A DNA stretch of 64,000 nt from Streptomyces sp. NBC_01460 (GCF_036227405.1 NZ_CP109473.1:4898001-4962000), one strand, 5' to 3'. Shown: positions 17,697-27,182, counted from the stretch's first letter. The notes: generated by a model from the sequence alone, not told the origin. Numbers and translations: made by a program.

Positions 17697-18919
17697 GCCG
17701 AGGCCGTGATCCGTCCGGTGACCTCACCGAGCCCGACCCGCGTGCCGTGCGGTCCCGGCGCCCAGGCGGTCAGGGTGACGGTGTCGCCGTCCTCCAGGAA
17801 CGTCCGCTTCCCCTCGGCGAGATCCAGCGGATCGCGCCCGTTCCACGTGAGTTCGAGCAGGGAGCCGCGCTGCCCGGGCTCCGCGCCGCTGACGGTGCCG
17901 GAACCGTAGAGGTCGCCCGTGCGCAGCGAGGCGCCGTTCACCGTCATCTGGGCCAGCTGCTGCGCCGCCGTCCAGTACATGGTCGAGAACGGGGGCTCGG
18001 AGACGGTCTGCCCGTTGATCTCCACCGAGATCCGGATGTCGAAGCCGCCCGGCTCCTCGTCGTCCGCGTCCTCCAGGTAGGGGAGCAGCGCGACGTCACG
18101 GGCGGGGGCCGTGCGGGCCGCGTCCAGGGCCTCCAGCGGGGTGACCCAGGCCGACACGGACGTGGCGAAGGACTTGCCGAGGAAGGGGCCCAGCGGCACG
18201 TACTCCCAGGCCTGGATGTCCCGCGCGGACCAGTCGTTGAGCAGGGAGAGCCCGAAGACGTGCTCGCGGAAGTCGGAGAGCGGCACCGGGGAGCCCTGCG
18301 TGGAGGGGACACCCACCACGAAGCCGACCTCGGCCTCGATGTCCAGCTTCACCGAGGGGCCGAAGACGGGGGCGGGGTCGGACGGCGCCTTGCGCTGCCC
18401 GGAGGGGCGCACCACGTCCGTGCCGGAGACGACGACCGTGCCGGCCCGCCCGTGGTAACCGATCGGCAGGTGCTTCCAGTTGGGGGTGAGCGCCGCCCCG
18501 TCGGGACGGAAGATCCTCCCCACGTTGGTGGCGTGGTGCTCGCTGGCGTAGAAGTCGACGTAGTCCGCGACCTCGTACGGCAGATGGAGGGTCACCGAGT
18601 CGAGCGGGTGCAGCAGCGGCTCCAGCTGCGGGCGGTGCGACGGCACCGTCACCCACGCCGTCAGCGCCCTGCGCACATCCCGCCAGGCGGTGCGCCCCGC
18701 CGCCAGCAGCGGCATCAGGCTCGGCTGCGCCAGCAGTCTGGCGTACGGCGAACCGAGGGCGTGCGCCGCCGCTCCGGCGTCCAGCACATGTCCGCCGACG
18801 CGGACTCCGACCCTTCGGTCCTCGGGGTGCCCGGGGGTGGAGAACACGCCGTACGGAAGGTTGTGCGGACCGAAGGGATCGCCCTCGGCCAGGTCGAGCG
18901 GGCTGCTCTGCTCGGGCAT
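17693..18919 (-). CDS. fahA: Fumarylacetoacetase
   Basis: This 408-residue enzyme hydrolyses fumarylacetoacetate to fumarate and acetoacetate, the last step of tyrosine and homogentisate breakdown. It has the N-terminal FAH domain (FGPHNLPYGVFSTPG), and the metal-site region around YVDFYASEHHATNVGRIFRP, DIEAEVGFVVG and LLNDWSARDIQAWEY is intact. Length matches the family. ATG at 18919 has GGAAAGGGG upstream. It is the first gene of a pair with the GPP34 gene; no homogentisate dioxygenase lies nearby. Confidence 0.94.
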   Translation of the reverse strand: MPEQSSPLDLAEGDPFGPHNLPYGVFSTPGHPEDRRVGVRVGGHVLDAGAAAHALGSPYARLLAQPSLMPLLAAGRTAWRDVRRALTAWVTVPSHRPQLEPLLHPLDSVTLHLPYEVADYVDFYASEHHATNVGRIFRPDGAALTPNWKHLPIGYHGRAGTVVVSGTDVVRPSGQRKAPSDPAPVFGPSVKLDIEAEVGFVVGVPSTQGSPVPLSDFREHVFGLSLLNDWSARDIQAWEYVPLGPFLGKSFATSVSAWVTPLEALDAARTAPARDVALLPYLEDADDEEPGGFDIRISVEINGQTVSEPPFSTMYWTAAQQLAQMTVNGASLRTGDLYGSGTVSGAEPGQRGSLLELTWNGRDPLDLAEGKRTFLEDGDTVTLTAWAPGPHGTRVGLGEVTGRITASA

Positions 18920-19051
18920 CTGTCGCTGCCCCTTTCCAGTCGCTTGAGGAACACGGTACGTCGGCGTCGCCGGTCGGCGGCAGTGCCTCAAGTAGGCGTA
19001 ATGCCCGGAAAGTTACGTGATAACCCTGCTCGACCCGCCGTGCGGGCCGGG

Positions 19052-21046
19052 TCAGCCCGCCGTACGCGGGATGCGCTTCTCCCAGGTCCGGTGGAAGACG
19101 ACCTCGTCGCCGTCCTTGCAGACGACCTCGTTCGACGTGATGAAGTCGTCCGCGTCCGCACTCGTCTCCGAACGCGTCTCGATCCGCACGTCCCAGGACA
19201 TCTCCGGCCGGTGCAGCCGGATCGTCCAGTCGGACCGGGCCCTGGCCGACAGCGGGTCGTCCTGCTGGATCGTGTACGTCTCCAGCGCGTCCTCGGTGAA
19301 CTCCAGCCCGTCCGGGTAGACCCGCGTGCCGCCGTAGCGCGGATCGACCTCCAGCCGCCATTCGCCCTTGGCGACGTCACGGACCACGAGACGTTCCGGA
19401 CGCTGTTCGTCGAGCGTGGCCGGGAAGACGACGCCGAGCGGCTCCGCCTGCTCCGGCTCGCCGAAGGTGATCGCCGGGTCCTCGGTGTGCCGGCGCACCG
19501 GCAGCTCCACGAGGCTGCCGTCCGCTTCGAGCGTGAAGCCGTCCGAACCCGCCTGCGGCCAGATCCACGGCCAGTACGAGGAGGAGACGGCCAGCCTGAT
19601 CCGGTGGCCGGGCGGGAAGGTGTGCCCGATGCCGTTGAGCTCGAAGGTCACGTCCTCGGTCTCCCCGACGGGCCAGTCGTCGGACCGGTCGCGCCCGTGG
19701 CGGGTGGCCAGGTTGAGGGCGCCCCGGGTCACCAGGGTGGAGGCGCCGTCCGGGGCCACGTCGCAGAGCCGGGCGATCGCCTGGCCGCGCGGTACGTCCA
19801 TCCGGATGCGGAGCCGTACCCGGGGGCGGCCCAGGATCTCGATGGGGGCCTCCTCGACGGGGAACTCGAAGCACACCGACTTGGCGTCCTCGTCCCGCTG
19901 GTCGGGTGGCAGGTCGGCGTCGTTGCCGAACGGGAAGAAGCGTCCGGCGTCCATCCCGGTCTGCTGCGGCGAGCGGACGGCCTGCGCCCCGCCGGCCAGG
20001 GCGTACGCCACCGGGGAGACGTTCTCGGACGGCCAGCTCGCGTCGCCGACCCAGCGGCCGGGCAGCGTCTCGTAGACCGTGGCGGGGCGGTGCGAGCCGC
20101 TGATCCAGGACCGCAGCAGGGGCTCGCTCATCACCCCTGTGTCCTGGTCCTTGAGGTGCTGGTCCCACCAGCGCAGCGTCTCCTGGAGGAAGCCGATCGC
20201 GGGGCCCGGGGGGAGCCCGCGGTCCGGGTACTGGTGCGACCAGGGTCCGATCAGCCCGCGCACCTGCCCGGGGTCCAGGTGCTCGACGAGCCGCAGGACG
20301 GTGTCGCGGTACGGGTCGTGCCAGCCGCCCACCGCCATGACCTTCGCCGTGATCGCGCCGTAGTCCTCGCAGACGCTGCCGTGCTTCCAGTAGTCGTCGC
20401 GGGTCTGGTGGGCCAGCCAGGTGTGGATGAACGGCTCCACCTTCTCCAGGCGCCGCAGCCACATGTCCCGCCAGTCGTCGCCCACGTCCGCCGGGTCCGG
20501 GGGGCGCGAGACGAAGGCCAGCATGGTGGAGGCCCATGCGTGCATGTCCACGCCGAGGACGGAGCCGCCCATGTAGTGGACGTCGTTGTCGTAGCGGTCG
20601 TCCGCCGAACAGACGGTCACGATCGCCTTCAGGGGCTCCGGTGCGAGCGCCGCGATCTGGAGCGAGTTGAAGCCGCCCCAGGAGATGCCGAACATGCCGA
20701 CCCGCCCGGAGCACCACTCCTGCCGCGCGAGCCAGTGCACGACGGCGACCCCGTCGGCGAGCTCCGTCGCGTCGTACTCGTCACCCGGCATGCCCTCGCT
20801 GTTGCCGTGCCCGCGGACGTCGACGCGTACGGAGGCGTAGCCGTGGCCCGCGTACCAGGGGTGGCGCTGCCAGTCGCGCGGGGCCGTCCAGTCGCTGAGC
20901 CGGTAGGGCAGGTACTCCAGCAGCGCGGGCACCGGTTCGTCGGTGACCGGCCGCCAGATCCGGGCGTACAGCTCGGTGCCGTCCGCCAGCGGGATGTAGA
21001 GGTCCTCGTGGGTGGTCTCGTACGGGAAATCGGTGCGGATGTGCAT
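19052..21046 (-). CDS. CocE/NonD-family serine acyl hydrolase
   Basis: This 664-residue alpha/beta-hydrolase belongs to the cocaine-esterase / X-Pro dipeptidyl-peptidase / beta-lactam acylase class. The nucleophile is Ser122 in GISWGG; an aspartate and histidine follow further on (GGWHDPYRDTV and the GPWSHQY motif near 268). The C-terminal half (about 340-660) is the jelly-roll domain of the family. It has no signal peptide, so it acts in the cytoplasm. ATG at 21046 lies 9 bases after the POT transporter stop, and its GAGGT ribosome site overlaps that stop codon. Coupling with a peptide importer suggests a peptide or amide substrate. Confidence 0.88.
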   Translation of the reverse strand: MHIRTDFPYETTHEDLYIPLADGTELYARIWRPVTDEPVPALLEYLPYRLSDWTAPRDWQRHPWYAGHGYASVRVDVRGHGNSEGMPGDEYDATELADGVAVVHWLARQEWCSGRVGMFGISWGGFNSLQIAALAPEPLKAIVTVCSADDRYDNDVHYMGGSVLGVDMHAWASTMLAFVSRPPDPADVGDDWRDMWLRRLEKVEPFIHTWLAHQTRDDYWKHGSVCEDYGAITAKVMAVGGWHDPYRDTVLRLVEHLDPGQVRGLIGPWSHQYPDRGLPPGPAIGFLQETLRWWDQHLKDQDTGVMSEPLLRSWISGSHRPATVYETLPGRWVGDASWPSENVSPVAYALAGGAQAVRSPQQTGMDAGRFFPFGNDADLPPDQRDEDAKSVCFEFPVEEAPIEILGRPRVRLRIRMDVPRGQAIARLCDVAPDGASTLVTRGALNLATRHGRDRSDDWPVGETEDVTFELNGIGHTFPPGHRIRLAVSSSYWPWIWPQAGSDGFTLEADGSLVELPVRRHTEDPAITFGEPEQAEPLGVVFPATLDEQRPERLVVRDVAKGEWRLEVDPRYGGTRVYPDGLEFTEDALETYTIQQDDPLSARARSDWTIRLHRPEMSWDVRIETRSETSADADDFITSNEVVCKDGDEVVFHRTWEKRIPRTAG

Positions 21047-21055
21047 GGCGGTACC

Positions 21056-22555
21056 TCAGTGGACGGGGTGCATGGTGCGCTTGAGCCAGGGAGCGGCGGC
21101 GATGACGGCCACACCGGCCGCCACCGCGATAGCGCCATTGACACCGAAGTAGGCAGGGTTGGACACCTCGCCGTACAGCTTCACGATCTGTGACTGGATG
21201 CCGTTGGCGAGGGCCAGCGACAGGAACCACAGGGCCATCGTCTGGCTGGCGAACGCCTTGGGCGCGAGTTTCGTGGTGGCGGACATGCCGGACGTCTCCA
21301 CGAGGATGTCGCCGAGCCCGAGCAGCAGGTACGAGCCGACGATCCACCAGGCGGCCATCTTGTAGGTGTCGTCGGCGTGGCCGGAGGTCGGCAGGACCAT
21401 CAGGATGAACGACAGGCCGCCGAGGATCACCCCGATCGCGATCTTGTTCGAGGCGTGCGGCTGGCGCGGGCCCATCCGGGCCCACACGGCGGCCACGACG
21501 GGGGCCAGTGCCACCTCGAACGCGCCCAGGGCCGACGCGTACCAGCTCGCCGGGAAGTGGAAGCCGAAGATCTCCGTCCGCGCGTTCGTCGAGGCGAGCA
21601 GGATCATCGTCGAGTAGGCCTGGAAGAGGATGAAGTTGAAGACCACGGACGCCAGGAACAGCACGACGTACGGGCGCAGCCGCCCGCGCTCCTCCGCGGT
21701 CACCCGGGGGGAGCGGAACATGACCACGAAGTAGACGACCGGCGCGATCACCGAGATCACGGTGAGCACGTCGACGAAACGGTCCATCGTGAGCCAGCCG
21801 GCCAGGGCCAGAACCGTCGCCACGGCCGCGACCACGACGGTGCCCGCCACGATCAGCAGCACCGCCCGGCGCATCGGGCCGGGGGCCAGCGCGTACTCGG
21901 CACTGTGCTTTCGCCCGGCCAGGTGACGCCGGCCCAGGACGTACTGGATCAGGCCGAGCGTCATGCCGAAGGCGGCGGCCGAGAAGCCCCAGTGCCAGCT
22001 CGCGTGCTCGCCGAGCCAGCCGGTGATCAGCGGGCCGGCGAAGGCGCCGATGTTGATGCCCATGTAGTAGAGGGCGAAGCCGGCGTCGCGGCGCTGGTCC
22101 TCGGTGCCGTAGAGCTTGCCGACCATGGAGGCCACATTGGGCTTGAGCAGGCCCGTTCCGGCGCTGATAAGCCCGAGGCCCACCCAGGTCATCGTGGCGG
22201 TCGGGACCGCCATGGCGTAGTGGCCGCAGGCGATGAGGATGCCGCCGTACAGGACCGCGCGGTAGGAACCGAGGATGCGGTCGGCCAGCCAGCCGCCGGC
22301 GACCGAGACGAGGTAGACCAGCGTGCCGTAGGCGGCCGAGACCGAGGCTGCGGTGCCGGGGTCCATGCCCAGGCCCCCGTCGGAGACCTTGTCCGCGAAG
22401 TAGAGGACCAGGATGGCCTGCATCCCGAGGAACGAGAAGCGCTCCCAGACCTCCAGTCCGGACAGGGTCATCAGACCCCGCGGCTGGCCGAAGAACGCGG
22501 TGTCGTCTCCGGGGGGCGGCTGGGTCGGTTCGGTACCGGCCGTGGTGTGGGACAA
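21056..22555 (-). CDS. POT-family proton-coupled peptide transporter
   Basis: This 499-residue membrane protein has about 12-14 helices and imports di- and tripeptides with protons. The ERFSFLGMQAILVLYF stretch near residue 35 is the ExxERFxYYG-type motif, and GTGLLKPNVASMVGKLYG near 135-155 is the family signature. TTG at 22555 was chosen because AGGAG lies eight bases upstream and it gives the expected N-terminus (SHTTAGTEP...); no ATG or GTG fits. It leads an operon with the CocE-type hydrolase. A divergent polyprenyl synthase gene starts 156 bases away. Confidence 0.9.
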   Translation of the reverse strand: MSHTTAGTEPTQPPPGDDTAFFGQPRGLMTLSGLEVWERFSFLGMQAILVLYFADKVSDGGLGMDPGTAASVSAAYGTLVYLVSVAGGWLADRILGSYRAVLYGGILIACGHYAMAVPTATMTWVGLGLISAGTGLLKPNVASMVGKLYGTEDQRRDAGFALYYMGINIGAFAGPLITGWLGEHASWHWGFSAAAFGMTLGLIQYVLGRRHLAGRKHSAEYALAPGPMRRAVLLIVAGTVVVAAVATVLALAGWLTMDRFVDVLTVISVIAPVVYFVVMFRSPRVTAEERGRLRPYVVLFLASVVFNFILFQAYSTMILLASTNARTEIFGFHFPASWYASALGAFEVALAPVVAAVWARMGPRQPHASNKIAIGVILGGLSFILMVLPTSGHADDTYKMAAWWIVGSYLLLGLGDILVETSGMSATTKLAPKAFASQTMALWFLSLALANGIQSQIVKLYGEVSNPAYFGVNGAIAVAAGVAVIAAAPWLKRTMHPVH

Positions 22556-22711
22556 AGCGATAACTCCTGATCGTATGAGCTGATCCCGAACATACCGGCG
22601 GTGGCGGGAAGGCGCCCACGGTGATCCAAACGGGACCGGATACGCTGAGTTGAGTGAGGACAGCGACACATCGACATTCCGTGTGATCGTCAGCAGACAG
22701 GAGATCCCCTC

Positions 22712-23722
22712 GTGACCGTCGTCGGGCCGTTCGGACTGAGCGTGCGGGACCAGGCACTTGAGGCCGATGTCCAGGCCGGTTTGGCCGCTGTCGAGGCGGG
22801 GCTGCTGGATGCCACCAAGAGCGAGGTCCCGTTCATCACGGAGGCCGCGCAGCACCTCGTCAGCGCGGGGGGCAAGCGTTTCCGGCCGCTGCTGGTGATG
22901 CTCGCGTCCCAGTTCGGCGACCCGGACGCCCCGGGTGTCGTCCCCTCGGCCGTCGTCGTCGAGCTGACGCACCTGGCGACGCTGTACCACGACGACGTGA
23001 TGGACGAGGCGGACGTGCGCCGCGGGGTGGACAGCGCCAACACCCGCTGGGGCAATTCCGTCGCCGTCCTGACGGGCGACTTCCTCTTCGCCCGCGCGTC
23101 GCACATCCTGGCCGACCTCGGCCCCGAGGCCGTCCGCATCCAGGCGGAGGCCTTCGAACGCCTGGTCACCGGTCAGATCCTGGAGACCGCCGGCCCGCGC
23201 GACGGACGCGACCCCGTCGACCACTACATGGACGTGCTCAGCGGCAAGACCGGCTCGCTGGTCGCCGTGTCCGGCCGGTTCGGCGCCCTGATGGCGGGGG
23301 CCGACGAGTCGGTCGTCGACATCCTCACCCAGTACGGCGAACGCCTCGGCATCGCCTTCCAGCTCGCCGACGACGTCCTGGACATCGCCTCCGACTCCCA
23401 CGAGTCGGGCAAGACACCCGGCACCGACCTGCGCGAGGGCATCCCCACCCTCCCGGTCCTCCTCCTGCGCGCGCGGGCCGAGGCCGAGGGCCGTCCGGAG
23501 GACAAGGAGCTCGTGGCGCTGCTGGAGGGCGACCTCGGGGACGACGCCCTGCTCGCCGAGGCGCTGCGCAGGCTCCGCGCCCACCCGGCGCTCGAACAGG
23601 CGCGGCGCGACACCGTCCGCTACGCCCAGGAGGCGCGGGCGACGCTGGCTCCGCTGCCCGAGTGCTACGCGAAGGCCGCGCTCGAAGAGCTGTGCGACGC
23701 CGTGGTGCACCGCGCGGGCTGA
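22712..23722 (+). CDS. Polyprenyl diphosphate synthase
   Basis: This 336-residue trans-prenyltransferase chains isopentenyl units. GKRFRP is at 54-59, the first Asp-rich motif DDVMD at 94-98, and the second DDVLD at 220-224. Length and motifs match long-chain (hepta- to nona-prenyl) synthases; a menaquinone side-chain role is likely, as the gene lies near complex I, but chain length cannot be fixed by eye. GTG at 22712 follows CAGGAG by about 8 bases. No ribosome-site or start conflict. Confidence 0.92.
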   Translation: MTVVGPFGLSVRDQALEADVQAGLAAVEAGLLDATKSEVPFITEAAQHLVSAGGKRFRPLLVMLASQFGDPDAPGVVPSAVVVELTHLATLYHDDVMDEADVRRGVDSANTRWGNSVAVLTGDFLFARASHILADLGPEAVRIQAEAFERLVTGQILETAGPRDGRDPVDHYMDVLSGKTGSLVAVSGRFGALMAGADESVVDILTQYGERLGIAFQLADDVLDIASDSHESGKTPGTDLREGIPTLPVLLLRARAEAEGRPEDKELVALLEGDLGDDALLAEALRRLRAHPALEQARRDTVRYAQEARATLAPLPECYAKAALEELCDAVVHRAG

Positions 23723-23830
23723 CCCGCCCGTGGCCCGCCCGACCCCTAAGGGCTCGGCGGACGGCACGCCCCGCGTGTCATCCCGGAGAGGTACGCCCAG
23801 TTGCTCCCGGGGGCTGACGCTTGTCCTCGC

Positions 23831-23871
23831 CCGATTTGGTCAGATGGATAACAACCACTCCTGACCACATC
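23831..23871. promoter_or_regulatory. Long inverted repeat before the LolA-like gene
   Basis: CGATTTGGTCAG at 23831-23842 pairs with CTGACCACATCG at 23860-23871 with one mismatch and a 17-base spacer. It lies 73-113 bases upstream of the start at 23944, in the only AT-rich stretch of this gap. It may be an operator or part of the promoter; it is too far from the previous stop (108 bases) to be an obvious terminator. Confidence 0.4.
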
Positions 23872-23943
23872 GGGTGAGAATGGCGGCGGGGAGTGGACAC
23901 GCTCAACGGGATGGCAGCCGCCGACCACGGAGGTAGAGCACAC

Positions 23944-25170
23944 ATGGCACCGAACGACAGCGCGGAGACCAACGGCGAGGCCACGGGCACTGTCGTGGGC
24001 CGCCGGAAGGCGGCGCGCTACATCGTCCCGTTCGCGGTGGCGGGAGTGGCGGCGGCGACGATCGGGCTCGTCCCGGCGCTGGCGGACTCCGGCGACCCGG
24101 ATCTGCCGGACATCACCGCCCAGGAACTCATCGAGAAGATCGCCGCGTCGGACGAGGAGCAGCTCTCCGGCACGGTGAAGGTCAGCACCGACCTCGGCAT
24201 CCCCTCGCTCGGAGGGCTCGCGGGCTCCTTCGCGCCGGGCTCCGGATCCGGCGGGTCGAGCGCGTCCCCCGACGCCAAGTTGATGGAGCTCGCCTCCGGG
24301 ACGCACACGCTCCGGGTCGCGGCCGACGGTCCCGACAAGCAGCGCCTCTCCATCCTCGGCGAGGGCTCCGAGTACAGCCTCGTCCACCACGGGGACGACG
24401 TCTGGGGCTACGACAGCGAGAGCAACGAGGTCTACCACGCGGACTCCGGCGAGCGCGCGGGCGGCAAGGCCGAGGAGCACAAGGCGCCGAAGGGTGTGCC
24501 GGCCACGCCCGAGGAGCTCGCCGAGGAGGCGCTCGCCGCCGCCGACGACACCACGTCCGTCACCGTCGACGGCACCGCGCAGGTCGCGGGGCGCGACGCC
24601 TACAAGCTCCTGATCAAGCCCAAGCAGTCCGGCTCGACGATCGGCTCCGTCACGGTCGCCGTCGACGCCTCGACCGGCGTACCCCTGAAGTTCACGCTGG
24701 CCCCCAGCGGCGGCGGCAAGGCCGTGGTCGACGCGGGCTTCACCCAGGTCGACTTCGCGAAGCCCGCCGCCTCCTCCTTCTCCTTCACCCCGCCCAAGGG
24801 CGCGAAGGTGACCGAGGCCGACGAGCTGAAGGCCGGGGCCGAGGAGAAGGGCGCCGCGGAGAAGGCACGGAAGGACCTGGGCGCGCTGGAGGGCTTCCAG
24901 GGCCTGAACGTCATCGGCGAGGGCTGGAACGCCGTCGCGGAGATCGAGGTCCCGGGCGGGGCGGGCCTGCCCGCGCAGGGCTCCGGCGACGTACCGGCAC
25001 AGGCGCAGCAGTTCCTCGACGCCCTCGGCGACAAGGTCACCGGGGACTTCGGCTCGGGCACGGTCTTCAAGACGCGCCTGGTCAACGCCCTGCTGACGGA
25101 CGACGGCAAGGTCTACGTCGGCGCGGTCACCAAGGACGCGCTGGTGAAGGCGGCCGACACCGCCAAGTAG
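23944..25170 (+). CDS. LolA-like / DUF2092 exported protein
   Basis: This 408-residue protein has an N-terminal positively charged segment and one hydrophobic helix (about 21-42) ending at ALADS, so it is exported or membrane-anchored. The rest resembles LolA-like outer membrane lipoprotein carriers seen in actinobacteria: an alternating beta pattern with TVKVSTDLGIPSL, SEYSLVHHGDDVWGYDSESNEVYHA and KLLIKPKQSGSTIGSVTVAVD. GGAGG lies ten bases upstream of ATG at 23944. A hydrophobic-ligand carrier role is inferred from fold only. An ABC exporter follows, but a hairpin separates it. Confidence 0.8.
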   Translation: MAPNDSAETNGEATGTVVGRRKAARYIVPFAVAGVAAATIGLVPALADSGDPDLPDITAQELIEKIAASDEEQLSGTVKVSTDLGIPSLGGLAGSFAPGSGSGGSSASPDAKLMELASGTHTLRVAADGPDKQRLSILGEGSEYSLVHHGDDVWGYDSESNEVYHADSGERAGGKAEEHKAPKGVPATPEELAEEALAAADDTTSVTVDGTAQVAGRDAYKLLIKPKQSGSTIGSVTVAVDASTGVPLKFTLAPSGGGKAVVDAGFTQVDFAKPAASSFSFTPPKGAKVTEADELKAGAEEKGAAEKARKDLGALEGFQGLNVIGEGWNAVAEIEVPGGAGLPAQGSGDVPAQAQQFLDALGDKVTGDFGSGTVFKTRLVNALLTDDGKVYVGAVTKDALVKAADTAK

Positions 25171-25185
25171 GACGCACAGTACGCC

Positions 25186-25218
25186 CCGCCCCGTCGTACG
25201 CTCCGTACGGCGGGGCGG
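25186..25218 (+). terminator. Terminator hairpin after the LolA-like gene
   Basis: Arms at 25186-25200 and 25204-25218 pair over 15 bases with one G-T pair and a 3-base loop, 15 bases past the stop. Confidence 0.75.
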
Positions 25219-25274
25219 CTCGTGCGACAGGGCGGTCCGCGCAGGGGGCCGGCTCGTGCGACGGGGCGGTCCGC
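25216..25274. repeat. Imperfect 25-base direct repeat
   Basis: Two 25-base copies at 25216-25240 and 25250-25274 differ at one base and are 34 bases apart. They lie between the terminator and the ABC gene start. A short duplication is the simplest explanation. Confidence 0.7.
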
Positions 25275-25318
25275 ACGGCGGGGCGGACGGACACGGCGGG
25301 ACGGGACCGGGAGTGCGT

Positions 25319-26305
25319 ATGACCGAGACAGCTGCCGCGACGGCGGGCCCGGGCACGTGGCCGGGGACCGGCACCGTGATCGAGACGCACGGGCTCACCA
25401 AGCGCTACCGGGGCGGACCGCCGGCCGTCGACGGGCTCGACCTCGCGGTCCCCGCCGGCAGCGTCTTCGGCTTCCTGGGGCCCAACGGCTCGGGGAAGAC
25501 CACCACCATCCGGATGCTCATGGGGCTCATCACCCCGACCTCCGGGACCGCCCACGTCCTGGGCCGCCCCATGCCGGCCGCCGCGCGCACGGTGCTCCCG
25601 CAGGTCGGCGCGCTCATCGAAGGGCCCGCGCTGTACGGGTTCCTGACAGGCCGGGGCAATCTCGTACGGTTCGACTCGGCCGACCCGGCTGCCGATCCGC
25701 GCACCCGGCGCGCGCGGGTGGAGAGCGCCCTGGAGCGGGTCGGTCTCGCCGCCGCGGCCGGCAGGAAGGCCAAGGCGTACTCGCTCGGCATGAAGCAGCG
25801 CCTCGGGCTCGCCGCCGCCCTGCTCCAGCCGCGCGGACTGCTCGTCCTGGACGAACCGACCAACGGCCTCGACCCGCAGGGCATGCGCGAGATCCGTTCC
25901 CTGGTCCGGGAGCTGGCGGCCGAGGGCACCACGGTCTTCCTCTCCTCCCATCTGCTCGACGAGATCGAACAGGTCTGCACCCACGCGGCGGTGATGGCCC
26001 GCGGCCGGCTCCTCGTCCAGGGACCGGTCGCCGAGCTCGCCGCGGGCGCCCGGGGACGGCTCGCCGTCACCACCCCCGACCCCGGTGACGCGGCCCGGAT
26101 CCTCGCGGCGCACGGGGCGACGGGCCTGGTGAGCGACGGGGACCGGGTGAGCGCGGACGCGCCCCCGGGCGACGTGGAACTCGCGGACATCAACGCCGCC
26201 CTCGTGGGCGCCGGGGTCCGCGTACGCGCCTTCGGCGTCGAGCGGGCCTCGCTGGAGGACGCCTTCGTCGCACTCACCGGAGAGGGATTCGATGTCGCAG
26301 GCTGA
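25319..26305 (+). CDS. ABC exporter ATP-binding protein (CcmA/drug-type)
   Basis: This 328-residue ATPase of an ABC-2 type exporter has Walker A GPNGSGKT near residue 56, signature LGMKQRLGLAAALLQPRG near 158, Walker B LLVLDEPTNGLDPQ near 180 and the switch His in LSSHLLDEIEQ. The C-terminal 80 residues match the DUF4162-like extension. ATG at 25319 has GGGAG about 6 bases upstream. It overlaps the permease gene by 14 bases. Substrate unknown. Confidence 0.92.
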   Translation: MTETAAATAGPGTWPGTGTVIETHGLTKRYRGGPPAVDGLDLAVPAGSVFGFLGPNGSGKTTTIRMLMGLITPTSGTAHVLGRPMPAAARTVLPQVGALIEGPALYGFLTGRGNLVRFDSADPAADPRTRRARVESALERVGLAAAAGRKAKAYSLGMKQRLGLAAALLQPRGLLVLDEPTNGLDPQGMREIRSLVRELAAEGTTVFLSSHLLDEIEQVCTHAAVMARGRLLVQGPVAELAAGARGRLAVTTPDPGDAARILAAHGATGLVSDGDRVSADAPPGDVELADINAALVGAGVRVRAFGVERASLEDAFVALTGEGFDVAG

Positions 26306-27182
26306 CCTCATGGCCGTCGCCGTGCCCCGTGCCCCGCGCCGGGCGCTGTGGACCTTCGGGATCCTCCGCTCCGAGCTGGCCACCATGCTCCGGCGGTGGC
26401 GCACCCTGGCCCTGCTCGGGGTGCTGGCCGCCGTGCCCGTCCTCATCGGGGTCGCCGTCCGGATCGAGACGGGCGACGGACCGGGGGGCGGGCCGGGTGG
26501 CGGAGGCGGCGGGCCGGCCTTCCTCGCCCAGGTCACCAACAACGGTCTCTTCCTGGTCTTCGCGGCGCTCTCCGCGACGCTGCCCGTCTTCCTCCCGATG
26601 GCCGTCGGCGTCGTGGCGGGGGACTCCGTGGCGGGCGAGGCGAGCGGCGGCACACTGCGCTACCTGCTGGTCGCCCCGGCGGGCCGCACCCGTCTGCTGC
26701 TCGCGAAGTACGCCTCCGTGCTGGTCTTCTGCCTGGCCGCCACCCTGGTCGTCGCGGCATCGGCGCTCGCGACCGGTGCGCTGCTCTTCCCCGTCGGCGA
26801 GGTCACGACGATCTCGGGGACCCGGATCGGCTTCGGCGAAGGGCTCCTGCGGGCCGGACTGATCGCGGTCGTGGTGGCGGCGTCCCTCATCGGGTTCGCG
26901 GCCCTGGGCCTCTTCGTCTCGACCCTCACCAACAGCGGGATCGCGGCGATGGCGGCCACGGTGGGAGTGCTCATCACCGTGCAGATCCTGGACACGATGC
27001 CGCAGCTGGACGGGATCCACCCGTATCTCTTCCCGCACTACTGGCTGTCCTTCACGGACCTGCTGCGCGAGCCGGTCTACTGGGACGAGATCGTCAGGAA
27101 CCTGGGTCTGCAGGGGCTGTACGCGGCGGTGTTCGGCTCGGCGGCCTGGGCGCGGTTCTCGGCGAAGGACATCAGCGTCTGA
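26292..27182 (+). CDS. ABC-2 type exporter permease
   Basis: This 296-residue permease has about six membrane helices (roughly residues 38-55, 80-105, 131-160, 190-215, 223-240 and 270-285), with a Gly-rich loop at about 62-75. ATG at 26292 has GGAGAGG upstream. Works with the ATPase encoded immediately before. The product ends 198 bases before a TetR gene whose upstream region carries a palindrome. Confidence 0.88.
   Translation: MSQADLMAVAVPRAPRRALWTFGILRSELATMLRRWRTLALLGVLAAVPVLIGVAVRIETGDGPGGGPGGGGGGPAFLAQVTNNGLFLVFAALSATLPVFLPMAVGVVAGDSVAGEASGGTLRYLLVAPAGRTRLLLAKYASVLVFCLAATLVVAASALATGALLFPVGEVTTISGTRIGFGEGLLRAGLIAVVVAASLIGFAALGLFVSTLTNSGIAAMAATVGVLITVQILDTMPQLDGIHPYLFPHYWLSFTDLLREPVYWDEIVRNLGLQGLYAAVFGSAAWARFSAKDISV

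Noticed and set aside
17747..21193. A 1148-codon plus-strand ORF opposite fahA and the CocE-type gene
   Set aside because: Shadow of the minus-strand genes; no signal, membrane or catalytic pattern.
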